From positions 496,001 to 560,000 of the forward strand of contig CP070896.1 in assembly GCA_017084465.1 (NCBI GenBank): DNA of 64,000 nucleotides. The letters run 5' to 3'. The translations under genes and the position numbers were made by a program. The DNA comes from Lacrimispora xylanisolvens. GTDB taxonomy: Bacteria; Bacillota; Clostridia; Lachnospirales; Lachnospiraceae. Below the pieces are notes generated by a model that saw nothing but the letters and a program-made list of their open reading frames with translations, did not search any database and was not told where the DNA came from. Positions 18,057-27,514 of the stretch are shown here, piece by piece (position 1 is the first letter of the stretch; each line of letters begins with the position of its first letter).

Positions 18057-18623
18057 TTATTCTCTTTCCAAATCGTAATAGATCAACTCCTCATTATCAT
18101 GGATTGGGCATTCATCATCTTTCCATACCAGAGACTTAATGTTCGACCAATGCTTTGTGCCAGTATCATATAAGCCGATAATGCTTAGCACCTCCTCGGT
18201 ATAGCACCGGCTGTCAATCAGCAAGCGATCTGAACGGTCATGCGCCCGATTATCAAGATTATCCAGAAGATACTTGTTCAATTTCCGGACATCGCTTAAA
18301 TCTTTCTGTGATGGCTTATGATGTAAGGTATATGTAATTCCATTCATCTCTTGTAGGACAGCCCTATCAGCCCATCTGGCAGTCTTCAGGCAGGAAGTGT
18401 ATAGCCAAAGCTTTCCCTTATAACCACTTTCGCTGAGCCGATGAATCATTTCCACCACTCTGGGAGCAATCCCCATAGGTTCACCGCCAGTAATAACAAG
18501 CTCTTTATATTCTAATAAATCCTCAAATTTAACCACCGGTACATCACTGATATGCTCATTACAGCAATTCGGACAATTACGAGGGCAGTAATATGTAACG
18601 ATTACTCTTGCTACGTCTTTCAT
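18057..18623 (-). CDS. Radical SAM protein
   Basis: The protein has the 4Fe-4S signature CPRNCPNC (CxxxCxxC) near the N-terminus and the following TGGEPM loop, so it is a radical S-adenosylmethionine enzyme. I choose the ATG at 18621-18623, behind AAAGGAG, over the longer reading that would overlap the MBL gene. The product is about 188 residues, short for the family, with no extra domain. The substrate is unknown; an activase or a modification enzyme is possible. It is between the MBL-fold and sigma genes. Confidence 0.75.
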   Translation of the reverse strand: MKDVARVIVTYYCPRNCPNCCNEHISDVPVVKFEDLLEYKELVITGGEPMGIAPRVVEMIHRLSESGYKGKLWLYTSCLKTARWADRAVLQEMNGITYTLHHKPSQKDLSDVRKLNKYLLDNLDNRAHDRSDRLLIDSRCYTEEVLSIIGLYDTGTKHWSNIKSLVWKDDECPIHDNEELIYYDLERE

Positions 18624-18636
18624 AAAACTCCTTTCA

Positions 18637-19373
18637 TCAAAATGGACTTTTATCCAATTCCACTGCAAGTCCTGGTATCGCGCAATTCACGTTAATACTT
18701 CTGCCAGTCACTTTCTGCATTTCATTGATAAAATACTTACCAGAACTTGAACCGGCTCCCAGATGGCACATTATGATGTTCCTAAGGTTTGGTGAATTGT
18801 TCGCTTTAATGGCTCCGATACAAGTCTCAAGAGAAGCATGTCCCAGGAGCTTATGCTCATAGTTTGGGATATTCTTATCAATGAACTGTTCCTGGTAATT
18901 CGCTTCAATAAGAAAGTGCTGAATCTGCTGCTTTTTAAAGTTGTATGGTATGAACTCATAGTCAGTAGCGAATAAAAATCTTCCCATTTCCTTATGTTCG
19001 ATGAGATATCCATAGTTCGGTGTTCCATTATGGGGGACATGGAAAGGAATAACTTTGAACCCTCCAATATGAACCACTTTTAACTCTGGCACGCTGTAAA
19101 ACTGTGTTCCTGGTATATCTTCAATAGCTTGTTTCGTTTCTTCATTGGTATATACCGGGATTCCGGCTTTTAGAAAATCTTTAGTATTTTTAGAATGGTC
19201 GCCTAACCATGTTCATGAGATAGTAAGCAACCCTTAATCTTTAGAATTTGCCAGTCAATGGCCTTTTTCACTTCAGCGAAAGGCTTTCCGCATTCCAACA
19301 GGAGAATTTCATCTTTTGCCTGTAATGCATATGCGTTACCTTTTGAACCAGAGGAGATACATTTCAAGAACAC
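18637..19373 (-). CDS. Metallo-beta-lactamase-fold hydrolase, frameshift
   Basis: Two frames form a protein of about 245 residues of the YycJ/WalJ-like MBL group. The start is a GTG (19371-19373) behind GGGGGTG. The N-terminal frame carries SSGSKGNAY and the metal motif SHEHG, and the remaining D-H of the motif is seen in the next frame. The lesion is near 19205-19215. The C-terminal frame has GHASLE and NIIMCHLGAG. It probably is a Zn-dependent nuclease or phosphodiesterase; the phage role is unknown. Confidence 0.75.
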
Positions 19374-19407
19374 TGAATCACCCCCTTAGATTCCATATAT
19401 GCCTTAA

Positions 19408-19788
19408 TCATTCTTCCACCTCGCTTTTCTCCAATATCTCCTTTGCTTCCCGAAGTGCGGTTAAGCTAAAATCTTTATTTTGAGAAAAAATCCTAAAAGA
19501 ATTTCTGAACCAACAAAGCAATTTTTCTTTTTCCATGCGATTTACAATTTCTTGTCTTGAAAGAAATAGCTTATGCTCCGGCGAGTAATCTGAATGTTGC
19601 CTGAAATTGTCATCTATCTCAAATCGAACACTTCCCCGATAATAGCCAGGAGAAACAGTGATATACTTATTCCCTATTGCGGTAACAGTGGATTCCATTA
19701 TAAGTTCCTCACCATGCTTTCCCCGGGCGGCATTACTTAAAAGAAGCAAATAAACTGTCTGGCCTTTATGGAAATCTTCTTTTTTCAT
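19408..19788 (-). CDS. Phage hypothetical protein
   Basis: This 126-residue protein starts with a compact strand-rich part (KGQTVYLLLL, KYITVSPG) that could be a small beta-barrel, then a helical tail. The family is common in clostridial phages but I do not know a function. It overlaps the upstream ORF by one base. Confidence 0.6.
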   Translation of the reverse strand: MKKEDFHKGQTVYLLLLSNAARGKHGEELIMESTVTAIGNKYITVSPGYYRGSVRFEIDDNFRQHSDYSPEHKLFLSRQEIVNRMEKEKLLCWFRNSFRIFSQNKDFSLTALREAKEILEKSEVEE

Positions 19789-20112
19789 TACTCTACCTCA
19801 ATCTCCTCGTCAGCTGGGAACCGGAATATCCGCGGGAGCATATGATATTCAACACTTTCCTGACCTGCTCTGGTAATTTGACCACCAACCATCGATTTTT
19901 TAAATTCTTCTAAATCAACCGGATCAAAACCATGATCTAAAATAATAAGGCCTGACATTATGCCAACATATTTCCTATGTATCATTTCCATAGCTTTCTG
20001 AACCTTTTCCGGGATCTCCGGACATGCACATTAGGATATGATTATATGTTGCATGTAAGGCAGTCATTTCGTAGGGAACATCAATCTTGTCGTTCTGTGA
20101 AACAATCCTCAT
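19788..20112 (-). CDS. Phage hypothetical protein, frameshift
   Basis: Two frames join near 20020-20030. The first (MRIVSQNDKIDVPYE) begins at ATG 20110-20112, behind AAAGGGAT. The second contains EIPEKVQKAMEMIHRKY and runs to 19788. The N-terminus is typical of a small phage family with unknown function. Together about 107 residues, coupled to MazG upstream and the 126-residue ORF downstream. Confidence 0.55.
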
Positions 20113-20114
20113 AT

Positions 20115-20387
20115 CTATCCCTTTATCCTTTCTATCTGGCGATTCAGTTTTGCTGTTATGTACGGCTGAATGTTCTCTGATCCCATTAAGTGAGTAATTT
20201 GTTCAACCATGATTTTTACATCTGCCAATTCTTCATATAGATGATTTTTGTATGTGGGGTCAAATGGGTATCTGGTCAATTTAAGAGCTGCCTGTCCCAG
20301 TTCACAGCATTCCTCGACCAGAATAGGGAGCTGTTTATCTAAGCCGTAAATATTAGCGATATATTCAATCTTTTCCTTATCTGTCAT
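20115..20387 (-). CDS. MazG-like nucleotide pyrophosphohydrolase
   Basis: The 90-residue protein has the all-helical MazG pattern with metal ligands in EECCELGQAALK and ELADVKIMVEQ (ExxE...ExxD). These enzymes hydrolyse nucleoside triphosphates to monophosphates, and phage forms may clean the nucleotide pool or lower alarmone levels. The pattern is that of a single-domain form. It lies just downstream of RecT. Confidence 0.75.
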   Translation of the reverse strand: MTDKEKIEYIANIYGLDKQLPILVEECCELGQAALKLTRYPFDPTYKNHLYEELADVKIMVEQITHLMGSENIQPYITAKLNRQIERIKG

Positions 20388-20397
20388 TAATGCTCCT

Positions 20398-21321
20398 TTA
20401 TGCCCAATCTGGATTCTGCGGTTGTGGTGATGGCGGTTCGGGTTCAGCCTGTTGTTCTTGAACCCCTACTTCACCTGCAGGTGCTTCATCCTGTTCAACC
20501 GGATCAGATTCCTCTGGCACAGGAAACTCCTGGGCGTTGGCATAACTTTGAACATCGTAGGCTACATCCTCTGCAACAACATCTGCCGAATCAATATCTT
20601 CTGCCTTGTCAGCTGCTTCAATGGCAAACACATCACCATACTGCTGAACAATCTGTTTACAAGCCCTGGAAGTGACCGTTTTCTTCACCATCATGTCAGT
20701 AAATTCGGCATGGGTTCCGCTATTTTCCTTATAACCATATCCTTTTTTCCATGCGGTCTTAATCTGATTGATATTCATCACTTCCATGTATGTACTGCCA
20801 TCAGCTAGGATAACAATGCAATAGGCACCTTTGATTTTAGTCAAGTCGATATTCTCAAAATCCTGTGTATGTTCATCAAGAATCTTTCGACCATTTTCAA
20901 TATGGTATTTGAATGTATCACCTTCATAAATAACCTCGGCATTAATATCTTTTGCCCCGTATCTATGTGCCATGGCTTTGTGACCATGATAGGAAACCTG
21001 ACACTGTAACTTTCCGCCATAGGCTATCGGATAACACTGCCGCTTCTGCATTGACAATCCCATTGTCACCATATCCATAAGCGAATTGGCAATACTGGCC
21101 TGTGAACAGGTTTCCAAAACATATTTACCATTCCTGTCCTTGGTCTCTTTTAAAATCAGATATGCCCCCATTAAAGCATTTGTAGGATTGTAATCTGCCG
21201 GGAATGTAAGTCCATATTCCTGTTTCTGTTTCAACTGAGCATTTAAACCGTCAATAAGAGCATTATTTACTATTAATGCTGCCTGCTGATTTGCCGTTGT
21301 AGCCACTTCCTGTTTTGCCAT
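20398..21321 (-). CDS. recT: RecT-family ssDNA-annealing protein
   Basis: The 307-residue protein has the RecT core: LMGAYLILKETKD near residue 50, YPIAYGGKLQCQVSYHGHKA, and WKKGYGYKENSGTH. A Pro/Glu-rich acidic tail follows (residues 250-307). It anneals single-stranded DNA for phage recombination. The usual exonuclease partner (RecE/lambda exo type) is not recognisable next to it. The SbcC-like ATPase and ERCC4 nuclease may supply ends. It lies between the 62-residue basic ORF and MazG. Confidence 0.9.
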   Translation of the reverse strand: MAKQEVATTANQQAALIVNNALIDGLNAQLKQKQEYGLTFPADYNPTNALMGAYLILKETKDRNGKYVLETCSQASIANSLMDMVTMGLSMQKRQCYPIAYGGKLQCQVSYHGHKAMAHRYGAKDINAEVIYEGDTFKYHIENGRKILDEHTQDFENIDLTKIKGAYCIVILADGSTYMEVMNINQIKTAWKKGYGYKENSGTHAEFTDMMVKKTVTSRACKQIVQQYGDVFAIEAADKAEDIDSADVVAEDVAYDVQSYANAQEFPVPEESDPVEQDEAPAGEVGVQEQQAEPEPPSPQPQNPDWA

Positions 21322-21323
21322 GA

Positions 21324-21512
21324 TTATTTATCCCCTTTCTGACTCCTGAATATCTGCTTGAATCTTTCCAGCCAATTCACACCTGTCGCCTGCCGGACCA
21401 TATTTCTTGAATTACTGCGGCACGCCGTCGCTGTTGCTACACTTCCTAAAACCTTACGATTCTCATAAAAACTCCGGTGACTTCTCTGCTTATGCTTTAA
21501 TGCTCCTGCCAT
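21324..21512 (-). CDS. Small basic phage protein (62 aa)
   Basis: A basic peptide (start MAGALKHKQRSHRSFYENR) that recurs in clostridial phages next to recT. It may bind nucleic acid. Function unknown. Confidence 0.6.
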   Translation of the reverse strand: MAGALKHKQRSHRSFYENRKVLGSVATATACRSNSRNMVRQATGVNWLERFKQIFRSQKGDK

Positions 21513-21514
21513 GT

Positions 21515-22114
21515 TTATTTCTCCTTTTCCAATAAATAAGTTGCTTCCATATCCGCTTCATGCAATGCAAGAACCAGCGGATATTTCTCCATGGCTGTTC
21601 CCAGGGTATTCCAAAGTTCTTTTGGCTCGTATGAACCCATGTGCCAGCGAATGGCATACCTTTCAGCAGGCAACAGTTTTATGTATTCCTCAATCATCAT
21701 GACTGACTTTTCACCATGCCCATACGGGATCCTATCATCCACTGTATAGAATGGAACCTGTACCCAGACGCCGGATTCATCTTTCTTGTTACGCATTTCG
21801 GTGGTATAGTAATACGTTTTGCAAATATCATGGAGCAATGCTGAAATTGCAATGGATTCCTCCTTTACTTTTTCAAGATGCTCATGCCATGCCCCACTAT
21901 CCAATTCCCACTTATTTGCCAGACAGTCATAGACATTAAGGCTATGTTCCAGCAAGCCGCCCTCATACGATCCATGGAATCTGGTGCTTGCAGGAGCTGC
22001 ATAAAAATCACTCTTGCGGATAAACTCAAGGAGAGCTTCGATTCCTGGACGCTTTGTTTCCAATAACAACTTCTCAAATCTTTCAACTAATTCCTGGTTC
22101 ACTGTTTTCCTCAC
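21515..22114 (-). CDS. HD-domain phosphohydrolase
   Basis: The 199-residue protein has the HD metal set: His in LEHSLNVYD, the HD pair in ALLHDICK, then GHGEKS, RWHMG and HEADMEAT. It is similar to phage HD hydrolases thought to act on nucleotides. A second messenger or dNTP substrate is possible but not shown. It overlaps the upstream zinc-ribbon ORF by 32 bases and precedes the 62-residue basic ORF. Confidence 0.8.
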   Translation of the reverse strand: MRKTVNQELVERFEKLLLETKRPGIEALLEFIRKSDFYAAPASTRFHGSYEGGLLEHSLNVYDCLANKWELDSGAWHEHLEKVKEESIAISALLHDICKTYYYTTEMRNKKDESGVWVQVPFYTVDDRIPYGHGEKSVMMIEEYIKLLPAERYAIRWHMGSYEPKELWNTLGTAMEKYPLVLALHEADMEATYLLEKEK

Positions 22115-22421
22115 TTTCTTTTCTGATTGCTTTATAGAAATGTTTATTTTCTAAAATTCCAAGCACACTTCTCACTTGCCAGCTTTTGATAACCTCAATA
22201 TGCTTTGGCGTCTCTGCCATTCCGACAAACACATATTCCTGTTCCATAAGTTCCTTAAAATCTGATATAAGTTGACCTATTTCAAATTTCCTTTGAGATT
22301 TTAAATATTCCCTATGCTTCTTGAGATTTTCACAGTCATGACAGGGAGCATTATAAGTCGGGAAATGCCTACCTTTAAGTTCTAAACTCAGAGCACAATA
22401 CCTGCAAGGATTCTGTTTCAT
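22083..22421 (-). CDS. Zinc-knuckle phage protein
   Basis: The 112-residue protein has CRYCAL and CHDC pairs in its first 32 residues, enough for a zinc knuckle, then a helical charged tail. The family is not recognised. It overlaps genes on both sides. Confidence 0.6.
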   Translation of the reverse strand: MKQNPCRYCALSLELKGRHFPTYNAPCHDCENLKKHREYLKSQRKFEIGQLISDFKELMEQEYVFVGMAETPKHIEVIKSWQVRSVLGILENKHFYKAIRKESEENSEPGIS

Positions 22422-22939
22422 GACCCCTTCACTCTCTCGAACTCATAAATACTGTTCATGGTCTCAATTTGAATCCTATTTTCTCTTTTACCAATGTCTG
22501 CTACAGGACTCGTTCTCAAAAAGAACCCCCGGTAATCGGTACCATCAGCTTTAGCAATGTAATTAATGGTCATAGGAAGCCCAAAGTGTGCCTTTGGTTC
22601 TTCACAAATTCGTCCGATCCGTAACGGATATCTACCATCATTTCTTGGTGTTCCGTCTTTATGGTAGATTCCAATAATTTTGTATTTCTCCAAACTTTCA
22701 GCAGCTTCTTGTAATTCAGCCATCGGTTCTTTTTCTGTAACTTTCCCTACAATTGTTTTTACCTTAAGTGTAAATGCTTTAATCTCACTTTCCGGTACAT
22801 TGACTTCGGTAACAACTCCCCTTGCAGAAGAATTAATCTGGACCAAAGCCCCAATAGAGACCGCCTCCTCCGAAAAATATGTATAGGATTTACCACTGGG
22901 GACTTCTCCCTTTAAAAACTGCACTTTGATAATTTGCAT
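22418..22939 (-). CDS. Phage hypothetical protein
   Basis: The 173-residue protein begins with a beta-rich segment (VQFLKGEVPSGKSYTYFSEE) that recalls small beta-barrel modules such as the PriA N-terminus, but this is a weak similarity. The C-terminal half has NDGRYPLRIGRI. Its ATG overlaps the stop of the 48-residue ORF upstream. Confidence 0.55.
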   Translation of the reverse strand: MQIIKVQFLKGEVPSGKSYTYFSEEAVSIGALVQINSSARGVVTEVNVPESEIKAFTLKVKTIVGKVTEKEPMAELQEAAESLEKYKIIGIYHKDGTPRNDGRYPLRIGRICEEPKAHFGLPMTINYIAKADGTDYRGFFLRTSPVADIGKRENRIQIETMNSIYEFERVKGS

Positions 22940-23085
22940 TAATTCCCCTCCATTTCCTTTTCCATTATTTTTACTATTTGTTTCAAATATCTCATATCTC
23001 CATCTTTTAGACGTTTAGCCGCTGTAATAAATATTTTTAATGAGTGTATGAATTCCGTAATTCGCACAAGACTATCAGCGTCCAT
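22939..23085 (-). CDS. Small helical phage protein (48 aa)
   Basis: The ATG at 23083-23085 overlaps the stop of the ATPase gene. The product is charged and helical, with a stop in a TAATG overlap with the next gene. Nothing is recognised in it. Confidence 0.45.
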   Translation of the reverse strand: MDADSLVRITEFIHSLKIFITAAKRLKDGDMRYLKQIVKIMEKEMEGN

Positions 23086-25090
23086 TATGCAACCTCAACC
23101 ATCAACTCTTTGTTATCTGCCCTGCTCATGACAATTAACTGACTATCACACACTGGCAGCCGCCAGGGGTCAAGGCTTTCTCCATCATCAAGAATTACTG
23201 GGCACTGAATGCCTACAATCTTCTGAATGGTTAGTGCGATAATCATCATGGCTTCAATCTTCCTGCCATGGTTCGCTGTATTGTCGTGGATTTCAAAGCC
23301 GTCAATTCTTGGAACGCAGTAATCCTTCTTATATCCACCATTCTTGGCAAATGCGAATAAATCCCATGTCACCCTACCGCCAAAATAGCTATTAATTGAA
23401 TCAACTAAAAGTTCGTTCTTCTTCTGGTCGAGCTGATTCAGTAAGTCAAGAATTTTCTCACAGTCAGCTTTCGACTGCTCTTTCTGTAGCTGTTCATTCC
23501 GTAGAAAAGTCAATCTCTCTTCCAGTTCCACGTTCTTAGCCGTTCTGGAAATCTTCTCTTTTTACTAAATCCAACTCAGCCTGTAACTCGGATTTTTGCA
23601 ACCGGAGGGTTGATCGATAATCCGCGCCAGTATTCACAGATCTTAGAGCCTCTTCCTTTTTAAGAATCTCTTGGCAAAGGGCTTCATATTCCTGATTGTC
23701 TGACAAGTCCATATGTACTGGAAGAGTACTCAATTCTTCCAGTGCCTTATTTTTCATGCCGTTGGCAGAAACTTTCTGTTCATTTGCGAATTTAATACGC
23801 TTCTCGATTGTTGGAAGTTCTTCACTTTCCAGTTTTTCAATCTCCGTTTTTAATGTACGACCCTTTTCAGAAATAGAAGTTAAAAGATCTTTTCTCTGTT
23901 GCTCCCACTCCATCTTGTCATTCTCATACTTTTTATGGTGATTATGACTGTTTACTTCATACTGCTCTTGTTTTTGAATCTTTACAGCTTCCGGTAAATC
24001 CTGTCCGCAGGTTGGGCAAACAAAACTATCTGATTCAAATTTAGGAAGCGCCACATACTGAGGAAAGACTCTCTGTGATGTATTAGTGTATTCCTCCAGT
24101 AAACTGGCTTTATGTTCTTTTTTCCGGTCTATAGCTTCCTGTAATCTTTGCTTATCCATTTCCGCCATGGAAGAATTATTCATAGCCTGCCGAAATTGCA
24201 ATTCAGCTTCATCAATGCGTTCCTGAATTTTTCTCTTCTGCTCAACCAACGTTGCATTGGCCGACTGTTCAATACCGGAACGTTTAAATTGCAATTCCAT
24301 AATATCTTTGGACATAGAATCAAACTGTTTTGACTGCGCAAGAGAATCTTCTTCCTGTTTCTCAATGCCTGCAATCTGGCGCAGCAACTCGTTTTTTCTG
24401 TAATTCCAGTTCAGCCGTATCTACATCTTCAACAATCTGTCGATTAACCTCGTCTATACGTCCAGGATAACCAGCAATCTCTTTATTCAGTTTTGTAACG
24501 CTCGCTTTATTCATGGAAGAAATTTCTTCCATATCATACTTTTCAAGTAACGGCACCAGTTCCGTAAATTCCGGATACTTTGCCACAATATCATTAATGG
24601 AAATATCCTGCGGCAACTTAAAAAGGAAATCTCTCATATCTTTAGGTTTCTTTGCCATGAATGCTCCGATATTCATACACATAAGCAGATCATCAAAACT
24701 ATAATCAAAGTAGGCATTAAAATCTTTTAGATTTTTATCACACCCATTGATGGAGTATGTATTATCATCTGAATAGCTACCGTCTTTTTTAATAGACCGT
24801 TTCTGGACCTTCTTCGCAATCACTTCTTTTCCATCAACCTGCATGGTAATTTCACCGATAACAGGAACATCAGCAACCGGGACCTGATTAACTTCCCGGC
24901 GTACCTTAGGGTTATTGGTCAAATCGTACCCTACGCCATGGAATACCCACATGAGCAACTCTGCAACGGTTGATTTACCCAGGCCGTTTGCACCCTTAAT
25001 ATGTGTTATCTTGTCCCCAAACTGCATATCAAAGTTCTTGAATCCTTTAAAGTTCTCGCAATGCGCGCTAACCAACTTTACTACATGCAT
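23085..25090 (-). CDS. Rad50/SbcC-like ATPase, two frameshifts
   Basis: Three frames make one protein of about 670 residues. The N-terminal piece (24362-25090) has Walker A in GANGLGKST. The middle (23536-24387) is a long coiled coil with a Rad50-type zinc hook CPTCG. The C-terminal piece (23085-23531) has the D-loop/Walker B region around PVILDDGESL and a final conserved LIVMSR. The joins are the T6 run 24392-24397 and a base near 23525-23535. It probably tethers or processes DNA ends. An SbcD/Mre11-type nuclease gene is not seen next to it. Confidence 0.8.
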
Positions 25091-25552
25091 CTGAATTTAC
25101 CTCCCTTAATTCTTTTATAAATTTCTGGACAGCCAAAACCATATTATCTTCCAAAGTCTGATATGGATCAGAAAATCCATTGGCTTTATTATCCTCTGGT
25201 ACTTTTGACGCTACCTTGTTACCCAGTTCTTGTTCTTCTTCCCATTTCAACCGGTAATAAAGAAGATTTAACTGATTAGAATTGGTTGTGCAGTTGAAAG
25301 ATAAATATTTCTCAACTTCAGACAGTTTACCTTTGTTAATTACAACACCAAATGCATGTCTGATCGCCCTTTCTACACACGGCTACCGGATACGTTATAT
25401 TTCTTTCCGATTTCTTCATATAAGGCGATAATTTTGACATCTTCAAGTCCAGTATCAAATAAATCCATTGCTTCTGTTATGTATTTCAGACCAAGTATGG
25501 AAGCCGGCATACCCATATTTATTAACACATCTTTTGCCCTATCTTTAATCAT
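25068..25552 (-). CDS. Spo0A C-terminal-domain phage protein, frameshift
   Basis: Two frames make a protein of about 160 residues. Its N-terminal 100 residues match the DNA-binding domain of Spo0A, the sporulation master regulator: SILGLKYITEAMDLF, then the recognition-helix part KKYNVSGSRV, and RAIRHAF after the lesion. The Spo0A receiver domain is absent, so it is not phosphorylation-controlled. The lesion is a two-base GT/CA repeat length change near 25365-25375. The start overlaps the SSB stop in an ATGA arrangement. It may bind 0A-box-like sites to control phage genes or host sporulation; this is inferred. Confidence 0.75.
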
Positions 25553-26176
25553 TTGTCATATACCTCCAACTTGGAAATTGAAACTTCATATGCCCTGCGG
25601 TACTCCACCTGTGTTTCGGAAATCTTCTTCTCATAATTCCGACTTTGTATTCTTCCATATATTTCCATCCTATAACCGACAGAAAGCCCCATAGCATATC
25701 TTGCATTTCTCCCCCATACAATACAGGGAATATAATCTGATTTTCCATATGGGCGGTTCACAGCAAGAAGCAGATCAGCAATCTCACGTCCAAGCGGAGT
25801 CTTTCTATATACCGGCGGTTTACACAGATACCCATTCAGCGTAATAGAATTCGTTTTAGTATAGTCTGTAAATTTCTGATCCATTAAGAATATTTCCTTA
25901 ACGAATACAGATAGAATAAGTCTTTTCTTATCTTCCACGAACCGATTAAATGAACGGAACTGTCCGACAACTTCTACTGTGCTGCCCATGGAGACTTCAT
26001 TAATATTAAGCAGCCGTTCTGAGATGATAAAAAGGGATAATGTCCACCTGCTCACTGAGCCGCGTAACAGCCAAATCTACTGAATAAAATCCCTCGCCAA
26101 ATACCTCATGGTTAAAAGTAAATCCGGAGACAATCTCTCCGATTAAAGCAACTGTATTGTTCTGCAGTGTATCCAT
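25549..26176 (-). CDS. Single-stranded-DNA-binding protein with two OB folds, frameshift
   Basis: The first frame from ATG 26174-26176 (MDTLQNNTVALIGEIV) runs to the A5 run at 26029-26033, where one base is surplus. The second frame (25549-26055) completes the protein. About 209 residues contain two OB-like halves. The first begins NNTVALIGEI, and the second NSITLNGYL with RPYGKSDYIPCIVWGRNA. Such tandem-OB SSB relatives occur in Clostridia and their phages. It lacks the acidic DDDLPF tail seen on the chimeric 16.6 kb gene. Confidence 0.75.
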
Positions 26177-26188
26177 AGTGTTTTCCTC

Positions 26189-26457
26189 CTATTTAAGCTG
26201 TAATTTTTCAGCAACCATTGTATAAATCATTTCAAGAGTTTCCTTTTGTATTACCTTACACTGTGGAGATCTCGCTTTTACGACTTTAGAAAGTAAGATA
26301 ACACAGCATGTAATAACGCTGGACCGTTAATTTCAGTTGTGATTTCACCATTCAAGCACGGTTCCTTTTTTATAGAAACAATTACAGGCTCTTCCATCTT
26401 TGCTCTTTCCCTTTCAGACAAAGATGCCAATAAAATAGCTTTTAATAATTCTTCCAT
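26189..26457 (-). CDS. Small phage protein, frameshift
   Basis: The first frame starts at ATG 26455-26457 (MEELLKAILLASLSERERA), behind AGGAGG. Adding one base in the TTT at 26285-26287 carries the frame to 26189. About 90 residues; no family recognised. It lies immediately upstream of the SSB gene. Confidence 0.5.
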
Positions 26458-26509
26458 CTTGATTTCCTCCTGCGAATCCCTTATACTAGGGTTGTGTAAT
26501 TATTTAGTA

Positions 26510-26710
26510 TCACTTTGATTCCCTGGGAGTTGTGCCTCCTGGGGCTTCTGTTTGTTCAGCCAAGTCAACCAGGGTAAGGCCTCTTAAAATGGCACTAATC
26601 CAATGATCTTCCATATTCCAATTAACTTGGACTGGGCCGTGATCATAAATGGCTTGTAAAATGATCTCAGCTGCTTTCCGCTTGTCCATCTTGAGCACCT
26701 CACTATTCAT
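26510..26710 (-). CDS. Small phage protein (66 aa)
   Basis: I choose the ATG at 26708-26710, which overlaps the stop of the previous ORF, not the longer upstream reading. The product is a short helical protein (MDKRKAAEIILQAIYDHG) with an acidic end. Unknown function. Confidence 0.5.
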   Translation of the reverse strand: MNSEVLKMDKRKAAEIILQAIYDHGPVQVNWNMEDHWISAILRGLTLVDLAEQTEAPGGTTPRESK

Positions 26711-26840
26711 CTTCTGTTCCAATGATCCGACCATCATTAATACACACCGGATACCAATTACCAGACACAATCTGCCTGTCAATTTCCAAAACGGGGACCA
26801 AGTTAACATCCTTTTGCTCTGCTGCTGATAAAGTCATCAT
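26703..26840 (-). CDS. Small phage protein (45 aa)
   Basis: The ATG at 26838-26840 follows AGGGAGGTG. The product has an alternating strand pattern (LVPVLEIDRQIVSGNWYPV) ending at a TAG that overlaps the next start. Unknown function. Confidence 0.45.
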   Translation of the reverse strand: MMTLSAAEQKDVNLVPVLEIDRQIVSGNWYPVCINDGRIIGTEDE

Positions 26841-26847
26841 CTTTTAT

Positions 26848-27064
26848 TCACCTCCCTTCTATCTCTTCAACCGCTGAATCAATTTCTTCTATACTTCTTC
26901 CAAGAAATTGCGCCAACTCTACGGCAAGTACTACAACATTAGCCTTGCTACCATTTTTCATAAGAGCCTGGAAATTTCCCTGTTCGTACCTTTTCAATGA
27001 AAAATGCCCGGTCTACACCAACTATCTTTGCTGCCGTGGCAGTTCTAACACGATTCTTTTTCAA
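26848..27064 (-). CDS. Small HTH-type phage regulator, frameshift
   Basis: A TTG start (27062-27064), behind GGAGGTG, opens a frame (MKKNRVRTATAAKIVGVDRA) that looks like the first helices of a helix-turn-helix. Removing one base in the TTT at 26975-26977 continues it to 26848 (NVVVLAVELAQFLGRSIEEI). About 71 residues. It is the first gene after the Cro-like protein and may regulate early genes. Confidence 0.5.
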
Positions 27065-27163
27065 TGCTTCTCACCTCCGTGATTTTTTAAAATTACTTAT
27101 CTCCCCTTTTTATTGACACGTTATCTTTCCAGTGGTATATCATAGGAATCGAACGTGTGTTTG

Positions 27164-27373
27164 TTACGCTATTTTATCTTCTCGCTTAAAAAGTTCTTCT
27201 AAATACAAATCCGGGTCAAGCAAATCCCGAATGAGGAGAACTTCTGACCAAGAAAAGTCGGTTACTCCATTAAGCTTGTTTCTGAGACTTTTTTCAGACA
27301 TATTTGCTAAGGTTGCAAACTTTTCTATTGTATAGCCTCTTCTATCAATTTCATTTCTCAGTCGATAATACAA
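27164..27373 (-). CDS. Cro-like phage regulator
   Basis: I choose the TTG at 27371-27373 behind GAGGTG, giving 69 residues; the longer ORF reaches into the operators. The protein starts MYYRLRNEIDRRGYTIEKFA and has a compact helix-turn-helix (ATLANMSEKSLRNKLNG), like small Cro/DUF739 phage proteins. It is divergent from the repressor and shares the operator region. It is the first gene of the leftward early operon and probably represses the repressor promoter. Confidence 0.75.
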   Translation of the reverse strand: MYYRLRNEIDRRGYTIEKFATLANMSEKSLRNKLNGVTDFSWSEVLLIRDLLDPDLYLEELFKREDKIA

Positions 27374-27416
27374 TATGATCACCTCTCTTTTACCGTTAAC
27401 GGTTATTTGTAATGCA

Positions 27417-27445
27417 ATTATATATCCTTTAACGGTAAAAGTCAA
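27417..27445 (-). promoter_or_regulatory. Leftward early promoter
   Basis: On the minus strand TTGACT (27440-27445) and TATAAT (27417-27422) are 17 bases apart. An operator lies in the spacer. It drives the Cro-like gene and the early operon. Confidence 0.8.
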
Positions 27446-27485
27446 CGCTTTTTTAGATATTTTTACCGTTAATGGAAAATTATTA

Positions 27486-27514
27486 TTGACATTTCTGCTA
27501 TTAAGCGGTAAAAT
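27486..27514 (+). promoter_or_regulatory. Repressor promoter
   Basis: TTGACA (27486-27491) and TAAAAT (27509-27514) are 17 bases apart. The -10 box overlaps an operator half-site. The repressor ATG follows at 27539 behind CGGAGG. Confidence 0.8.
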
